Notes: generated by a model not told the origin, from the sequence alone. A stretch of DNA of 64,000 nucleotides from an uncultured Cryomorphaceae bacterium (GCA_913043005.1 CAJWKU010000001.1:113481-177480), one strand, 5' to 3'. Positions 1 through 10,385 are shown, counted from the stretch's first letter. Numbers and translations are program-made.

Positions 1-2
1 GA

Positions 3-104
3 GCAATTGATAAACACCGAGGTCGCCGGAAAGAGGCTGCAGAAGAATTAGGTATTTCAGAGCGAACATTGTATCGTAAAATCAAACAATATAATCTAGG
101 TTAA
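3..104 (+). CDS. C-terminal end of a Fis-type HTH regulator (partial)
   Basis: The reading frame is open from the window edge and ends in TAA at 102-104. The 33 visible residues form a Fis-type helix-turn-helix (KEAAEELGISERTLYRKIKQY), the DNA-binding end of sigma-54-dependent response regulators of the NtrC/AtoC kind. The AAA+ and receiver domains would lie before the window, so that part is inferred from family knowledge. The stop codon shares one base with the ATG of lptE (TAATG), which suggests translational coupling and a common operon. Confidence 0.75.
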   Translation, partial: AIDKHRGRRKEAAEELGISERTLYRKIKQYNLG

Positions 105-604
105 TGATGTTAAGGTCAGCTCCAATATTGCTTTTGATATTTATTTTACAATCCTGTTCAGGTGGCTATTCTTTTACTGGTGGAGATGTAGGTGCTGCAA
201 AAACTGTCAGTATTGATAGATTTAATAATATTGCCCCTTTGGTGAATCCGAAACTATCACAACAGTTTACAGAATCATTACAAGAATTATTGGTTAGGCA
301 AACTCCTTTGGCACTTACTAAAGTTAATGGCGACTTGAACTTTAGTGGTGAAATAGTTGGCTATGAAGTAAAGTCAGAAGCTCCTGGGGCGAATGACCAG
401 ATTGCGCAAAGTAGACTATCCATAACAGTAAAGGTCAGATTTAAAAATTTCCTGGATGTAGAAAAAGATTTTGAGCAAATTTTTTCGAGTTACAGAAATT
501 TTCCTGCCAGTAGTGACTTAAGTTCTGTAGAGGATGTTCTTGTTGATGAAATAATCCAAGAAATGGTAGAAAAGATTTTTAATAGATCATTAGTCAATTG
601 GTAA
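104..604 (+). CDS. lptE: LPS assembly lipoprotein LptE
   Basis: The 166-residue protein has a lipoprotein signal peptide (hydrophobic core, then LQSC with the lipidated Cys at residue 18) followed by a compact domain of the LptE/LptD-associated family as seen in Bacteroidota (GYSFTGG just after the Cys). LptE plugs the LptD barrel and helps insert lipopolysaccharide into the outer membrane. It overlaps the preceding regulator by one base and the following TPR gene by one base (TAATG at both ends). The order regulator / lptE / TPR / secG is a common Bacteroidota arrangement. Assignment rests on the size, the lipobox, the N-terminal motif and the neighbourhood. Confidence 0.8.
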   Translation: MMLRSAPILLLIFILQSCSGGYSFTGGDVGAAKTVSIDRFNNIAPLVNPKLSQQFTESLQELLVRQTPLALTKVNGDLNFSGEIVGYEVKSEAPGANDQIAQSRLSITVKVRFKNFLDVEKDFEQIFSSYRNFPASSDLSSVEDVLVDEIIQEMVEKIFNRSLVNW

Positions 605-1755
605 TGGGGGAGCAAAAAAATCATGTTAATTCACTACTCAAAAGGAAAGTTAGATTCGGAAAAGAATCCACGTCGAACTTAGGGCGATTAGTAGATCAAT
701 ATCCTTATGCACCTATTTTTCATTTTTTATATTTACGGAGTTTACAAGAGGAAGACTCTTATAAATTCCCATCCCAATTAAATCGATCATCAGTTTCAAC
801 AATGAACCGTTCTGCTCTTTTTGACTGGGCTGAAGAACCATTGGTTCCAATTGAGGTCCAGATGGCAGCTGTCGAAAAGAGATTATCAGATCGAACCAAA
901 AATCAGTCAGAAATAGAAAGTAAAAATGAGGTCCCAATTTCTGAAGAAGATTCAGATAAAAAGCATAATTCAGGCGATAAAGAATTTAAAAAAAATATTA
1001 AATCATCGACTTATAAAACAGAAACTGCGCAGGTAAAGAAGATATCCATGGAGTCGTTAGACTTATCTAATTTACCTGATAAAGTAAAGATTCAAATTTT
1101 AAGAAGTAGAGCTATTAAAGAACAGTTCAGCCGAAACAGGAACAGTAATGAAAAACCAAATGCAGCAAAGGATTTAGATCTAAAAGAAAATAAAACTGTT
1201 AAAAAGGGGAAAACAATAGTTCCCAAGGAGAATTTAGAAAAAAGAGATCTTTCGATATCAATAAAGAAAAAAACTCCGTTTAAGAGTAATAAAAAATCTG
1301 CGCAGATTAGCACTAATAATTCTGATGAAGATTCAAATTTTGAATATAAAAATAGAAAACCTAAATTTTTTTTAAACTCCCCTGAGCTTTCAGAATCCAA
1401 GGATCTTTCTCCTTTCGCTCAATTTTTGCATGGATTGAAGAATGATGCCCCAAAAATTGTCAATGAATCCTCAAGAGACAGGTCAACTGAAAGAAAAATA
1501 TTGCAGCAGTTTTTAGAATTAAATCCAAAAATATCTCCAGTTAGAGGTGATGAAAACATACTGGATTTAACTTTAAAAACCCCAAATGTAAGTGGTTTAG
1601 TTACAGAGACTTTAGCAAATCACTATTATGATCAAGGAGCTTTTGTGAAGGCAATTCAGGCATATGAAATATTGAAATTGAAAGTTCCGCAGAAAAGTGG
1701 CATCTTTGCGGCCCGTATTTCTGAAATGCGTAACCTTCAATTTGACAAAAAATGA
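604..1755 (+). CDS. TPR-containing protein of the lptE-secG operon
   Basis: This protein of 383 residues begins at the ATG that overlaps the lptE stop; a TTG six bases earlier is possible but less likely. Residues about 100-290 are very rich in Lys, Ser, Asn and Glu and look disordered. The last 60 residues contain a tetratricopeptide-like helix pair (NHYYDQGAFVKAIQAYEIL). There is no signal peptide, so it is probably cytoplasmic. It overlaps secG by four bases (ATGA). Bacteroidota often carry such a protein between lptE and secG, but its function is unknown to me; the TPR suggests protein binding. Confidence 0.7.
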   Translation: MGEQKNHVNSLLKRKVRFGKESTSNLGRLVDQYPYAPIFHFLYLRSLQEEDSYKFPSQLNRSSVSTMNRSALFDWAEEPLVPIEVQMAAVEKRLSDRTKNQSEIESKNEVPISEEDSDKKHNSGDKEFKKNIKSSTYKTETAQVKKISMESLDLSNLPDKVKIQILRSRAIKEQFSRNRNSNEKPNAAKDLDLKENKTVKKGKTIVPKENLEKRDLSISIKKKTPFKSNKKSAQISTNNSDEDSNFEYKNRKPKFFLNSPELSESKDLSPFAQFLHGLKNDAPKIVNESSRDRSTERKILQQFLELNPKISPVRGDENILDLTLKTPNVSGLVTETLANHYYDQGAFVKAIQAYEILKLKVPQKSGIFAARISEMRNLQFDKK

Positions 1756-2123
1756 CCACTTTGTTTATGTTGCTAATCATTGCGATTAGTGTTCTCTTAA
1801 TGTTAGTTGTATTAGTGCAAAACCCGAAAGGGGGAGGGCTTAGTTCTGCTTTTGGCGGTGACTCGGGAAACATGCTTGGTGGAGTGAGACGAACCAATGA
1901 TTTTTTAGAAAAATCTACATGGACCCTAGCTCTTGCTTTACTAGTCTTGGTTCTTTTAGTAAATATTACTAATCCAAGTTCTGAAATTCAATCAAGCCCA
2001 GAGTCTCAAATAGATGAGGAAATTGATAATGCTGCTCCAACATTTCAATCCCCTATGGCACCAACATCGCAGCCTGCAATTTCTCAACCTTCTGATATAG
2101 ATTTGCCCGAAAGCGCTGAATGA
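1752..2123 (+). CDS. secG: Preprotein translocase subunit SecG
   Basis: The 123-residue protein has two membrane helices (about residues 2-21 and 53-72) separated by the family motif VLVQNPKGGGLSSAFGG, which identifies SecG. It is a non-essential partner of SecYE that helps protein export across the inner membrane. The tail after the second helix is acidic and Pro/Gln-rich, as is common in Bacteroidota SecG. The gene starts inside the stop of the TPR gene (ATGA overlap) and closes this operon before groES. Confidence 0.93.
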   Translation: MTTLFMLLIIAISVLLMLVVLVQNPKGGGLSSAFGGDSGNMLGGVRRTNDFLEKSTWTLALALLVLVLLVNITNPSSEIQSSPESQIDEEIDNAAPTFQSPMAPTSQPAISQPSDIDLPESAE

Positions 2124-2134
2124 AACTGAATTTT

Positions 2135-2161
2135 TGTCAGTTTGTTAATGTCAAGCTGACA
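2135..2161. promoter_or_regulatory. Inverted repeat upstream of groESL, possible operator
   Basis: Between secG and groES lies TGTCAG at 2135-2140 and, 14 bases on, the perfect palindrome TGTCA-AGC-TGACA at 2149-2161. The outer TGTCAG and the final CTGACA also pair as a longer inverted repeat. No CIRCE element (TTAGCACTC-N9-GAGTGCTAA) is present. The position, about 105 bases before the groES start, fits an operator or activator site for the heat-shock operon. That role is inferred. No -7 box matching TAnnTTTG was found between it and groES. Confidence 0.4.
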
Positions 2162-2266
2162 TTAGAAACACCGATTGTGCGGATTGGCATGAGTTGTGCA
2201 TAAACTTTAAAATCTTTATAACCGGTCAATAAACTTAAAAAAAATTCAAAAATTAAAAATATCAAT

Positions 2267-2545
2267 ATGGCAAATTTGAATATAACTCCTCTCGCTGATA
2301 GAGTAATTGTTTCTCCCTCAGCTGCTGAGACGAAAACGGCTTCCGGTATAATTATTCCGGACACAGCTCAAGAAAAGCCCCAAAAGGGAAATATTGTAGC
2401 TGTAGGTAACGGTAAAAAAGATGAGCCAATGACTGTGAAAGTAGGTGATGAAGTTTTGTATGGTAAATATTCCGGTACAGAATTTAGTTTTGAAGGAGAA
2501 GAGTACTTAATAATGAGAGAATCTGATATTCTTGCCATTCTTTAA
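2267..2545 (+). CDS. groES: Co-chaperonin GroES
   Basis: The 92-residue protein matches GroES over its full length: PLADRVIV at the start, the mobile loop [18 protein letters not shown] (about residues 21-38) that docks on GroEL, and the conserved [13 protein letters not shown]. It caps the GroEL ring during protein folding in the cytoplasm. It lies 32 bases before groEL in a two-gene operon, with an inverted repeat upstream that may mediate heat-shock control. The leader is extremely A-rich just before the ATG and has no Shine-Dalgarno sequence, as usual in this phylum. Confidence 0.97.
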   Translation: MANLNITPLADRVIVSPSAAETKTASGIIIPDTAQEKPQKGNIVAVGNGKKDEPMTVKVGDEVLYGKYSGTEFSFEGEEYLIMRESDILAIL

Positions 2546-2556
2546 GAAATATTTAA

Positions 2557-4218
<1,662 letters not shown>

Positions 4219-4242
4219 GACACTCTTTTTAATATGATTTTT

Positions 4243-4282
4243 AAAACCCCATTTCTGATTTTTCAGATTTGGGGTTTTTAAT
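4243..4282 (+). terminator. Rho-independent terminator of groESL
   Basis: AAAACCCC at 4243-4250 pairs with GGGGTTTT at 4271-4278. Inside it CTGA (4255-4258) pairs with TCAG (4263-4266), and the 3' side runs into a T-tract. It sits 25 bases after the groEL stop. Confidence 0.85.
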
Positions 4283-4356
4283 TGGTGATAATAATTTAAA
4301 ATATTTTGGTACTTTCATGTTTTAGTTATTATCACCTTAACCTTAAACACTTAAAT

Positions 4357-4779
4357 ATGAATAAATATATCTTACCCTTAATAGCTGGATATGTGTCTGT
4401 TGCTGCATTGGCAGGTATTGTTGTGGTGCCACTTTGGTTCAATCCTACAACAGCCGCTTTACATGAAGCTTTTCCCAACGCTTACTATGCTGAACCTGTC
4501 CTTTGGGCTGGATTCGCTGGTGGCTTTTTACAAACTGTATTACAGGTAATAATTTGGGATAAAATGGGATTTAGAACGATTAAAGATGGAGCACTTAACG
4601 GTATTTGGTTAGGAGCTTTATTGGCTGGTATTCAAAATTTGAATGAGGCATCTCAATATTCGGTATTTAATGCAACTGATGCAGCATTTACTAATGTTGC
4701 AATTTATATCGGTTTTACTGCCATATCTGGAGCAGCGATAGCATGGGCATATTCAAGAGGTGAAAAGAGCAATGCTTAA
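4357..4779 (+). CDS. Small multi-pass membrane protein, function unknown
   Basis: The ATG at 4357 gives a 140-residue protein. An upstream in-frame TTG would add 17 residues that look like leader translation. Four hydrophobic segments are visible (roughly residues 4-25, 45-65, 82-95 and 112-130), so it is probably an inner-membrane protein with four helices. I do not recognise the family with confidence; the arrangement resembles small DUF-type membrane proteins of Bacteroidota. It stands alone between the groESL terminator and its own strong terminator, so it is a single-gene unit. Confidence 0.65.
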   Translation: MNKYILPLIAGYVSVAALAGIVVVPLWFNPTTAALHEAFPNAYYAEPVLWAGFAGGFLQTVLQVIIWDKMGFRTIKDGALNGIWLGALLAGIQNLNEASQYSVFNATDAAFTNVAIYIGFTAISGAAIAWAYSRGEKSNA

Positions 4780-4802
4780 GTAATATTTTCAAATATTGAA
4801 TT

Positions 4803-4831
4803 AATAGCCCCAATTTTGGGGCTATTTTTTT
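4803..4831 (+). terminator. Rho-independent terminator of the small membrane protein gene
   Basis: AATAGCCCC at 4803-4811 pairs with GGGGCTATT at 4818-4826 around an AATTTT loop and runs into seven T. It lies 24 bases after the stop codon. Confidence 0.9.
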
Positions 4832-4878
4832 GTCCTAAAAACATGCGGTGAATTCGGAAAAGATTGATACATGAGTTG

Positions 4879-4886
4879 TACATTTG
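4879..4886 (+). promoter_or_regulatory. -7 promoter box of tRNA-Leu (TACATTTG)
   Basis: TACATTTG is a perfect match to the Bacteroidota -7 consensus TAnnTTTG and ends 10 bases before the mature tRNA 5' end, which is a sensible distance for a tRNA promoter. No clear -33 TTG sits 17-23 bases upstream. Confidence 0.6.
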
Positions 4887-4896
4887 TACCCTTATT

Positions 4897-4982
4897 GTCC
4901 GAGTGGTGAAATAGGTAGACACGAGGGACTTAAAATCCCTTCTTCAGTGATGGAGGTGCGGGTTCGATTCCCGCCTCGGGCA
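4897..4982 (+). tRNA. tRNA-Leu (anticodon UAA)
   Basis: A full cloverleaf can be drawn by eye. The acceptor GTCCGAG pairs with CTCGGGC (one G-U), the anticodon stem AGGGA/TCCCT holds the loop CTTAAAA with anticodon TAA, there is a long variable arm typical of Leu, and the T arm is GCGGGTTCGATTCCCGC. It decodes UUA, the favoured Leu codon in this AT-rich genome. The 3' CCA is not encoded (CAA follows the discriminator A), so it must be added by the CCA enzyme. Confidence 0.96.
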
Positions 4983-4983
4983 C

Positions 4984-5016
4984 AAAAAAGGTTGAAGGTT
5001 GCTTCAGCCTTTTTTT
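4984..5016 (+). terminator. Terminator of tRNA-Leu
   Basis: AAAAAAGGTTGAAG at 4984-4997 pairs with CTTCAGCCTTTTTT at 5002-5015 (one G-T pair) around a GTTG loop and ends in a T run. It directly follows the tRNA. Confidence 0.85.
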
Positions 5017-5029
5017 GTGCATAAAAATC

Positions 5030-5037
5030 TATATTTG
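5030..5037 (+). promoter_or_regulatory. -7 box five bases before the SPOR lipoprotein ATG
   Basis: TATATTTG is a perfect TAnnTTTG match and ends 5 bases before the ATG at 5043. If it is used, transcription would begin at or next to the start codon (leaderless mRNA). The upstream region offers only a T-run at the -33 spacing. Confidence 0.5.
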
Positions 5038-5042
5038 GGGAT

Positions 5043-6272
5043 ATGAAAATTCGACTTCACTATCTTCTATTTCTCCCTCTTTTTCTTTTTTCCTCTTGCA
5101 GCTCTGTTTTTTATACTCAAAATCAAAAGATTGATATAAAATCTAAAGATGAGAATAAGACTATATTTTCCCTTTATGACGAGGCTGGAAATTTTTATCC
5201 AATGCCCTTAAAAGTCACTCTTTCAAATTCCCCTGGAGGGATGAGTTTGCTTGTGCCAAAATTCTCAAGAGTTAAGTATCGAGGCAGATGGACTCCTAGA
5301 ATAAATTATTTGTTAGCAGAAGACAATGGAAATTACAAAGCATATAAATTAACGTATCGAATGCGTTATGATGGAAGTAAATTTGAGCCTTATGCAACAT
5401 TTGGAATAGTATCAACATCTTTCGCTGCTTTAACCGTCGCTATGATACCTATATCTATCGCCAGTAATGACTTTGGAGTCTCAATTTTGAACTTATTATT
5501 TGCTGCTGCAAGTGCGGCAGGCGTAATTTATGTTGATCTACCGACAGGTCTTTTATCACAGATTTATAGCTGGTCTCTTTCAAGAAAAGGCATATATCGT
5601 AAATGGAAATTTGTTTCTATTGAGGAGTTAGATCAAATAGATTATCCGGAATTCTTGAGTGGGTATCGTTTCGATAAAAGTGGGGAGTCAAATCTTGATC
5701 CCAACCGGCCCTCTTCCAGAATGAAAAGGTTAGTTTCTACATACAAAACAAAAGTAGAATCGAAAGTTTCACAGGATACACTGAAGTCTACAATTATTCC
5801 TGATTCAGATATTAAAATAATAGATTCTGTTAATGAAAAGAGTCCGGAATTAGTGAAAAAAGATGATAATATTTCAGAAAATATCGACATAGATAATCTG
5901 GTGGATTCAACCAAGGTTCAAATGCCTGAGAAGACGGAGTTATTAGAACCAGTTATTGTTAAAGACAAAATAATCAGAAATGAAGGCGTTATTTCAGGCT
6001 ATTATGAGGATAATTACGCTGAAAATGTAGTAGCAGGTTCTCCAGGATATTATATAGTCTCAGGTATATATCGATCGTCAAGCCTTTCATCTAGAATGAA
6101 AGATGCGATGCAAAAAAAAGGCATTAATACCGATGTATTCAGAGACAAGAAAAATAATATGTATTACATGTATATCTTAAAATTTGAGAATGCTGAGGAA
6201 GCAGAAAAAGCAAAAGCATCTGGTTTACAAAAGCAATACAAGGGTAAGCTTTGGATAAAAATTGTTGAATAA
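5043..6272 (+). CDS. Lipoprotein with C-terminal SPOR domain
   Basis: The 409-residue protein has a lipoprotein signal (lipobox FSSC, Cys at residue 19). It then has a region of about 90 residues seemingly rich in beta strands, a hydrophobic stretch at about residues 115-180 that could hold two membrane-like segments, a charged and probably disordered linker (about 220-325), and a C-terminal SPOR-like domain (about 338-409, starting GYYIVSGIYRS). SPOR domains bind denuded peptidoglycan at division sites. The combination suggests an envelope protein anchored to a membrane and touching the cell wall. It stands alone after tRNA-Leu. Its precise role is unknown. Confidence 0.7.
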   Translation: MKIRLHYLLFLPLFLFSSCSSVFYTQNQKIDIKSKDENKTIFSLYDEAGNFYPMPLKVTLSNSPGGMSLLVPKFSRVKYRGRWTPRINYLLAEDNGNYKAYKLTYRMRYDGSKFEPYATFGIVSTSFAALTVAMIPISIASNDFGVSILNLLFAAASAAGVIYVDLPTGLLSQIYSWSLSRKGIYRKWKFVSIEELDQIDYPEFLSGYRFDKSGESNLDPNRPSSRMKRLVSTYKTKVESKVSQDTLKSTIIPDSDIKIIDSVNEKSPELVKKDDNISENIDIDNLVDSTKVQMPEKTELLEPVIVKDKIIRNEGVISGYYEDNYAENVVAGSPGYYIVSGIYRSSSLSSRMKDAMQKKGINTDVFRDKKNNMYYMYILKFENAEEAEKAKASGLQKQYKGKLWIKIVE

Positions 6273-6332
6273 ATTTCGTCTTGCTAGGACATTTATGAAG
6301 AGGCACTTGAATTCAAATTATATAAAGTTTAA

Positions 6333-7502
6333 ATGGGGCTAAAAGAATTTCTCCTCGGATTTATTGTCTTATTCATTAATAATCTATCGTTACAGGCACA
6401 GGGGACTGCTTTAGCAGGGGTTGTGAAAATGCAGAAATATGGATATCAACGTGATCTTGATACTTTAAAAGGTATTGAAATTCGTGCTTTGGGATATTTT
6501 CGAAATACAGAATTCTTTCACCCAATGGAGCTGGGAAGAAGTCAATTTGGACTGCAATTGAATGCTTTTTGGAAAAGTAATTTAAAAGATAATAGGCGTT
6601 TAGAAATTGGTACAGCTTTTAATCAGCAATTTGGGGGTAGATTGCTATTATTTCCTCATATTGCATTGGTCCAATTTTTAGGAAATCACTGTAAATTTGG
6701 TCAAATAAGATTTGGTTCTCTAAGTAATCCCGGTCATAGCCTTCCAGAGCCCATATACAATCCAGCAATTCCATATATCAACCCTTTTGAATATGGGATT
6801 CAATATATTTCACAAAAAACAGATTTATGGATGAACTGGGATCAGGCCATAGTATTCGCAAGTCCGTTCAAAGAAACTTTTGTTTTGGGAATTAATCAAA
6901 ACATAATCCTTTTAAAAAATCGAGATTCATCAAAGTCTTTATTAAATAAAGAAACTGGCGATATTGATATCGCTTATAATTTTGATGCTAGATTTTATGC
7001 TTTGTATAGGCATGTTGGTGGTCAAATTGATATGGATGAATCCTCAGTTACCGGTAATAGAGGTCATAGTGCATTTCAAGCATCTGTAAGTCCTGTTATT
7101 TCAATTAAAAGGAGAGAGCAAAATATTTCACTAAAATTACCCAGATATAATTACTCTTGCATGCAGTATTTTGACCCTAAATCTATTTTTTCCGAGATTG
7201 CTTTTGGTTCGGGACATTTACATTCTGTTTCCAAAAATTGGAATGATTGGCAATTTAATGTAAAGTCATGGGTTGGAAAAAATTGGATGGCACCTTTTGG
7301 TCAAGGTATTTATCAATCTTATAACCCTGAAGATATTTCTGTGGAAAAAAGGGAAAGATCAAGATTTTTCATAATATCATCAAGTTTTGCAGGGTCGAGT
7401 TTTGGACTTAATGGCTTTTCCTTGGGGTATGATGCATACTATGATAGAGATTTAGAAAATTGGAATACCGCTTTTACTTTTAATTTTTTGATGAAAATTT
7501 GA
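6333..7502 (+). CDS. Probable outer-membrane beta-barrel protein, unrecognised
   Basis: The 389-residue protein starts with a signal peptide (hydrophobic residues 6-20, cleavage near LQAQG). The mature part alternates aromatic and polar residues in short strands and ends in an aromatic/hydrophobic strand (TFNFLMKI), typical of outer-membrane barrels. No known motif was recognised. It is not clearly part of an operon: 60 bases separate it from the SPOR gene and 83 from the amylase. The outer-membrane location is inferred from sequence texture only. Confidence 0.6.
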   Translation: MGLKEFLLGFIVLFINNLSLQAQGTALAGVVKMQKYGYQRDLDTLKGIEIRALGYFRNTEFFHPMELGRSQFGLQLNAFWKSNLKDNRRLEIGTAFNQQFGGRLLLFPHIALVQFLGNHCKFGQIRFGSLSNPGHSLPEPIYNPAIPYINPFEYGIQYISQKTDLWMNWDQAIVFASPFKETFVLGINQNIILLKNRDSSKSLLNKETGDIDIAYNFDARFYALYRHVGGQIDMDESSVTGNRGHSAFQASVSPVISIKRREQNISLKLPRYNYSCMQYFDPKSIFSEIAFGSGHLHSVSKNWNDWQFNVKSWVGKNWMAPFGQGIYQSYNPEDISVEKRERSRFFIISSSFAGSSFGLNGFSLGYDAYYDRDLENWNTAFTFNFLMKI

Positions 7503-7529
7503 TAATTTCCATTTGTGTTAAAATAAATT

Positions 7530-7562
7530 TTGATGTATGGTTTAAACATTGCTCTAATTTTA
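7530..7562 (+). promoter_or_regulatory. Candidate promoter of the amylase gene
   Basis: TTG at 7530-7532 (inside TTTTG) is followed after 22 bases by TAATTTTA at 7555-7562, one mismatch from TAnnTTTG. The spacing fits the Bacteroidota -33/-7 pattern. The predicted leader is about 20 bases to the ATG at 7586. Confidence 0.4.
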
Positions 7563-7585
7563 TCTAGATTCACATGAATTCATAT

Positions 7586-10378
7586 ATGAAAAAGCTCATT
7601 GTATCGATCTTAGTTTTATTAACTATTCAGTCAAAGGGACAAATACTTTCAATTGATCCACCTTTTCCAACAAGTCAGGATACAGTTAGTATAGTTTATG
7701 ATGCGACAAAGGGGAATGGCGCACTTATAGGAATTTCTCCAATTTATGCTCATGCTGGACTTATTACCTCAACAAGTTCATCCCCAACTAACTGGAAATT
7801 TGTTCAGGGAATTTGGGGCCAACCAACGCCTTCAGTACTCATGACTGACCTTGGGAATAATAAACATCAGATTGATTATCACATACCTTCTTTTTATGGT
7901 TTTCCTTTATTGACCACCAATGTTTTGCAGCTCGCATTTGTTTTTAGGGATGCAGCGGGAAATAATGTGGGAAGAGCTTCAGATGGATCAGATATTTATT
8001 ATCCCGTTTATCCTTCTTCTGCAGGCTTATTAGGAAGGTTCATTACACCTGATGAATATTTAATTGCAGATCTAGGTGATACAATTGAAATACATGGTGC
8101 GGCTAATGAAAATGCTATGTTTATTCTCTATGATAATGGTGTTTTAATAGCTTCAGATTCAATGGGAAATTCTGATCATTTTTATCATGATTTAATTGTT
8201 TCTTCTGGAGGTAATCATATGTTAGAGTTGCTGATTGATAATGGTGGGAGTCAAGCACCAGTGAGAGATAGTACTTTTTATTTTAGTAATCCACCGGTAT
8301 CATATATTGATCCGCCTGCAGGTTTGAATGATGGCATCAATTATATAAATGATTCTACAGTCACTTTGATTTTGAATGCTCCAAATAAATCGTTTGTATA
8401 TGTTTTGGGAGACTTCAATGACTTTTTGCCCGATTCTCTCTGTTTTATGAATAAATCAATAAATGGTGAAAAGTTTTGGTTAACGCTAAATCTATCTCCA
8501 AATACTAGATATGCTTATCAATATTGGATTGATGGTGAAATGAAATTGGCTGATCCGTATTCAGAGTTAATACTGGATCCAGCAAATGACCCCAACATCC
8601 CTAATTCAACTTATCCAAATCCTCATCCATACCCAACAGGATTAACAACAGGTCATTGTACTCTTATTCACCCTGGAAAGCAAAAATATGCATGGAAGAA
8701 CACTAATTTCCTAGCTCCAGATAAATCTAATTTGATCATATATGAATTGTTAATAAGAGACTTTGCTAGCGGTTCTAACCGAAATTATCAAATGGTTATC
8801 GATACTTTGGACTATCTCGTGCGCCTAGGTATTAATGCTATTGAGTTGATGCCAAATAATGAATTTGAAAACAATGAGAGTTGGGGATACAATCCATCAT
8901 ATCATATGGCATTAGATAAATATTATGGGACTCCAGAGAAATATAAAGAATTGATAGACTCATGCCATAGTAAAGGCATTGCGGTAATTATGGATTTTGT
9001 TTTCAATCATGCATTTGGTCAGAGTCCATTGGTAAAAATGTACTGGGATGCAGCAGCGAACCAACCATCAGCGGATAACCCTTGGTTTAATTCCAATTGT
9101 CCACACCCACCTTATTGCTGGGGATATGATTTTGATCACACGTCTATTTCAACCCAAGATTTCATGGACAGAGTAAATACTTATTGGATTCAAGAGTATA
9201 ATATAGATGGAATCCGTTTTGACTTCACAAAGGGCTTCACCAACAACTCGAATTCAGGATGGGATATTCAGAGACAAGTTCTTTTAAAAAGAATGGCGGA
9301 TACCATTTGGTCTGTGAATCCAGATTTATTTGTCATACTTGAGCATTGGGGAGATAATAATGAAGAAAAACTGCTTTCAGATTATGGAATGATGTTGTGG
9401 GGGAATACAACTTATAATTACCGTCAAGCTGCAATGGGATATACGAGCACTTCGAATTTTTCAAATGCCGTTTATAAAAATAGAGGTTGGAATGCTCCAC
9501 ATTTAATTTCATACATTGAGAGCCATGACGAAGAGAGGCTCATGTATGATGTAAATACATTTGGGAATAATAGTCAGCCTAATCTCTACAATGTTAGAGA
9601 TATCGATGTGGGATTAAAACGTGCAGAGTTGGTCAGTGCTTTTAACTTTCTTATACCTGGTCCAAAAATGCTTTATATGTTTAGTGAATTAGGGTATGAC
9701 ATATCAATCAATAACCCTTGTCGTATTTGTAATAAGCCTGTATTGTGGAATTATCAGCAGGTTCCCAAGCGGAAAAGGCTTTATGATATAACATCTTCTC
9801 TTATTAATCTTAGGAAAAATCACCCTTCTACTTTTAATACTAAGGATTTCTATTATAGCCTGACTTCTAGGACTAAGCGTTTAATACTGAATGACTCAAT
9901 AATGAATGCTAACGTTATAGGTAATTTTGATATTTGGCATCGTAATGTTATTCCTAATTTTGCTCATTTGGGGATTTGGTATGATTATTTTAGTTCTGAT
10001 TCTTTGATCGTGACAGACCAATATATGTCATTGACTTTAGCACCGGGAGAATATAGAATATATACGGATTTGAAGTTAAATCAACCAAGTGTAACTCTTT
10101 CAGAAATAGAAAATCAAGATAGAAATGAAGGAATAAATTTTTATCCAAATCCAGCTAACGATTTTGTTTTGATCGATTTTCAATCTTTAAACAATATTGG
10201 AGAGGCCAATTTTCAAATTACCGATATGCTGGGTAGAGTTCTTATCCAAAGTGTAATCAACAACTACGAATTTGACCGAGTAAAAAAAATTGATGTTTCT
10301 CAGTTTGATCCTGGATTATATCAAATGCAAATCAGCTCGGAGGGTAAAACATTTAACCGGAGTATAATAATTGAATAA
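7586..10378 (+). CDS. Secreted GH13 alpha-amylase-family enzyme with T9SS sorting domain
   Basis: The ATG at 7586 (MKKLIVS) starts a classical signal peptide; an ATG 12 bases earlier is also possible. Order of parts (numbered from the ATG at 7574): beta-rich N-terminal modules (about 25-250), a starch-binding-like segment with GDFNDF near 280, the GH13 barrel from about 380, and a C-terminal type A sorting domain (FYPNPANDF to the end) for type IX secretion. GH13 conserved regions are intact: DFVFNH (474-479), GIRFDF with nucleophile Asp550, Glu590 in ILEHW, and HD with Asp652. It should cleave alpha-glucans at the cell surface or outside. The exact substrate is not determined. A PAP2 gene follows 8 bases after its stop. 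Confidence 0.9.
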   Translation: MKKLIVSILVLLTIQSKGQILSIDPPFPTSQDTVSIVYDATKGNGALIGISPIYAHAGLITSTSSSPTNWKFVQGIWGQPTPSVLMTDLGNNKHQIDYHIPSFYGFPLLTTNVLQLAFVFRDAAGNNVGRASDGSDIYYPVYPSSAGLLGRFITPDEYLIADLGDTIEIHGAANENAMFILYDNGVLIASDSMGNSDHFYHDLIVSSGGNHMLELLIDNGGSQAPVRDSTFYFSNPPVSYIDPPAGLNDGINYINDSTVTLILNAPNKSFVYVLGDFNDFLPDSLCFMNKSINGEKFWLTLNLSPNTRYAYQYWIDGEMKLADPYSELILDPANDPNIPNSTYPNPHPYPTGLTTGHCTLIHPGKQKYAWKNTNFLAPDKSNLIIYELLIRDFASGSNRNYQMVIDTLDYLVRLGINAIELMPNNEFENNESWGYNPSYHMALDKYYGTPEKYKELIDSCHSKGIAVIMDFVFNHAFGQSPLVKMYWDAAANQPSADNPWFNSNCPHPPYCWGYDFDHTSISTQDFMDRVNTYWIQEYNIDGIRFDFTKGFTNNSNSGWDIQRQVLLKRMADTIWSVNPDLFVILEHWGDNNEEKLLSDYGMMLWGNTTYNYRQAAMGYTSTSNFSNAVYKNRGWNAPHLISYIESHDEERLMYDVNTFGNNSQPNLYNVRDIDVGLKRAELVSAFNFLIPGPKMLYMFSELGYDISINNPCRICNKPVLWNYQQVPKRKRLYDITSSLINLRKNHPSTFNTKDFYYSLTSRTKRLILNDSIMNANVIGNFDIWHRNVIPNFAHLGIWYDYFSSDSLIVTDQYMSLTLAPGEYRIYTDLKLNQPSVTLSEIENQDRNEGINFYPNPANDFVLIDFQSLNNIGEANFQITDMLGRVLIQSVINNYEFDRVKKIDVSQFDPGLYQMQISSEGKTFNRSIIIE

Positions 10379-10385
10379 TTTCAAT

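Noticed and set aside
1092..1400. 102-codon minus-strand frame in the TPR gene
   Set aside because: It is the antisense of a Lys/Asn-rich low-complexity region, which gives artificial Phe/Leu-rich sequence.
2124..2266. CIRCE/HrcA element before groES
   Set aside because: No TTAGCACTC or GAGTGCTAA half-site is present; only the TGTCA palindromes are seen.
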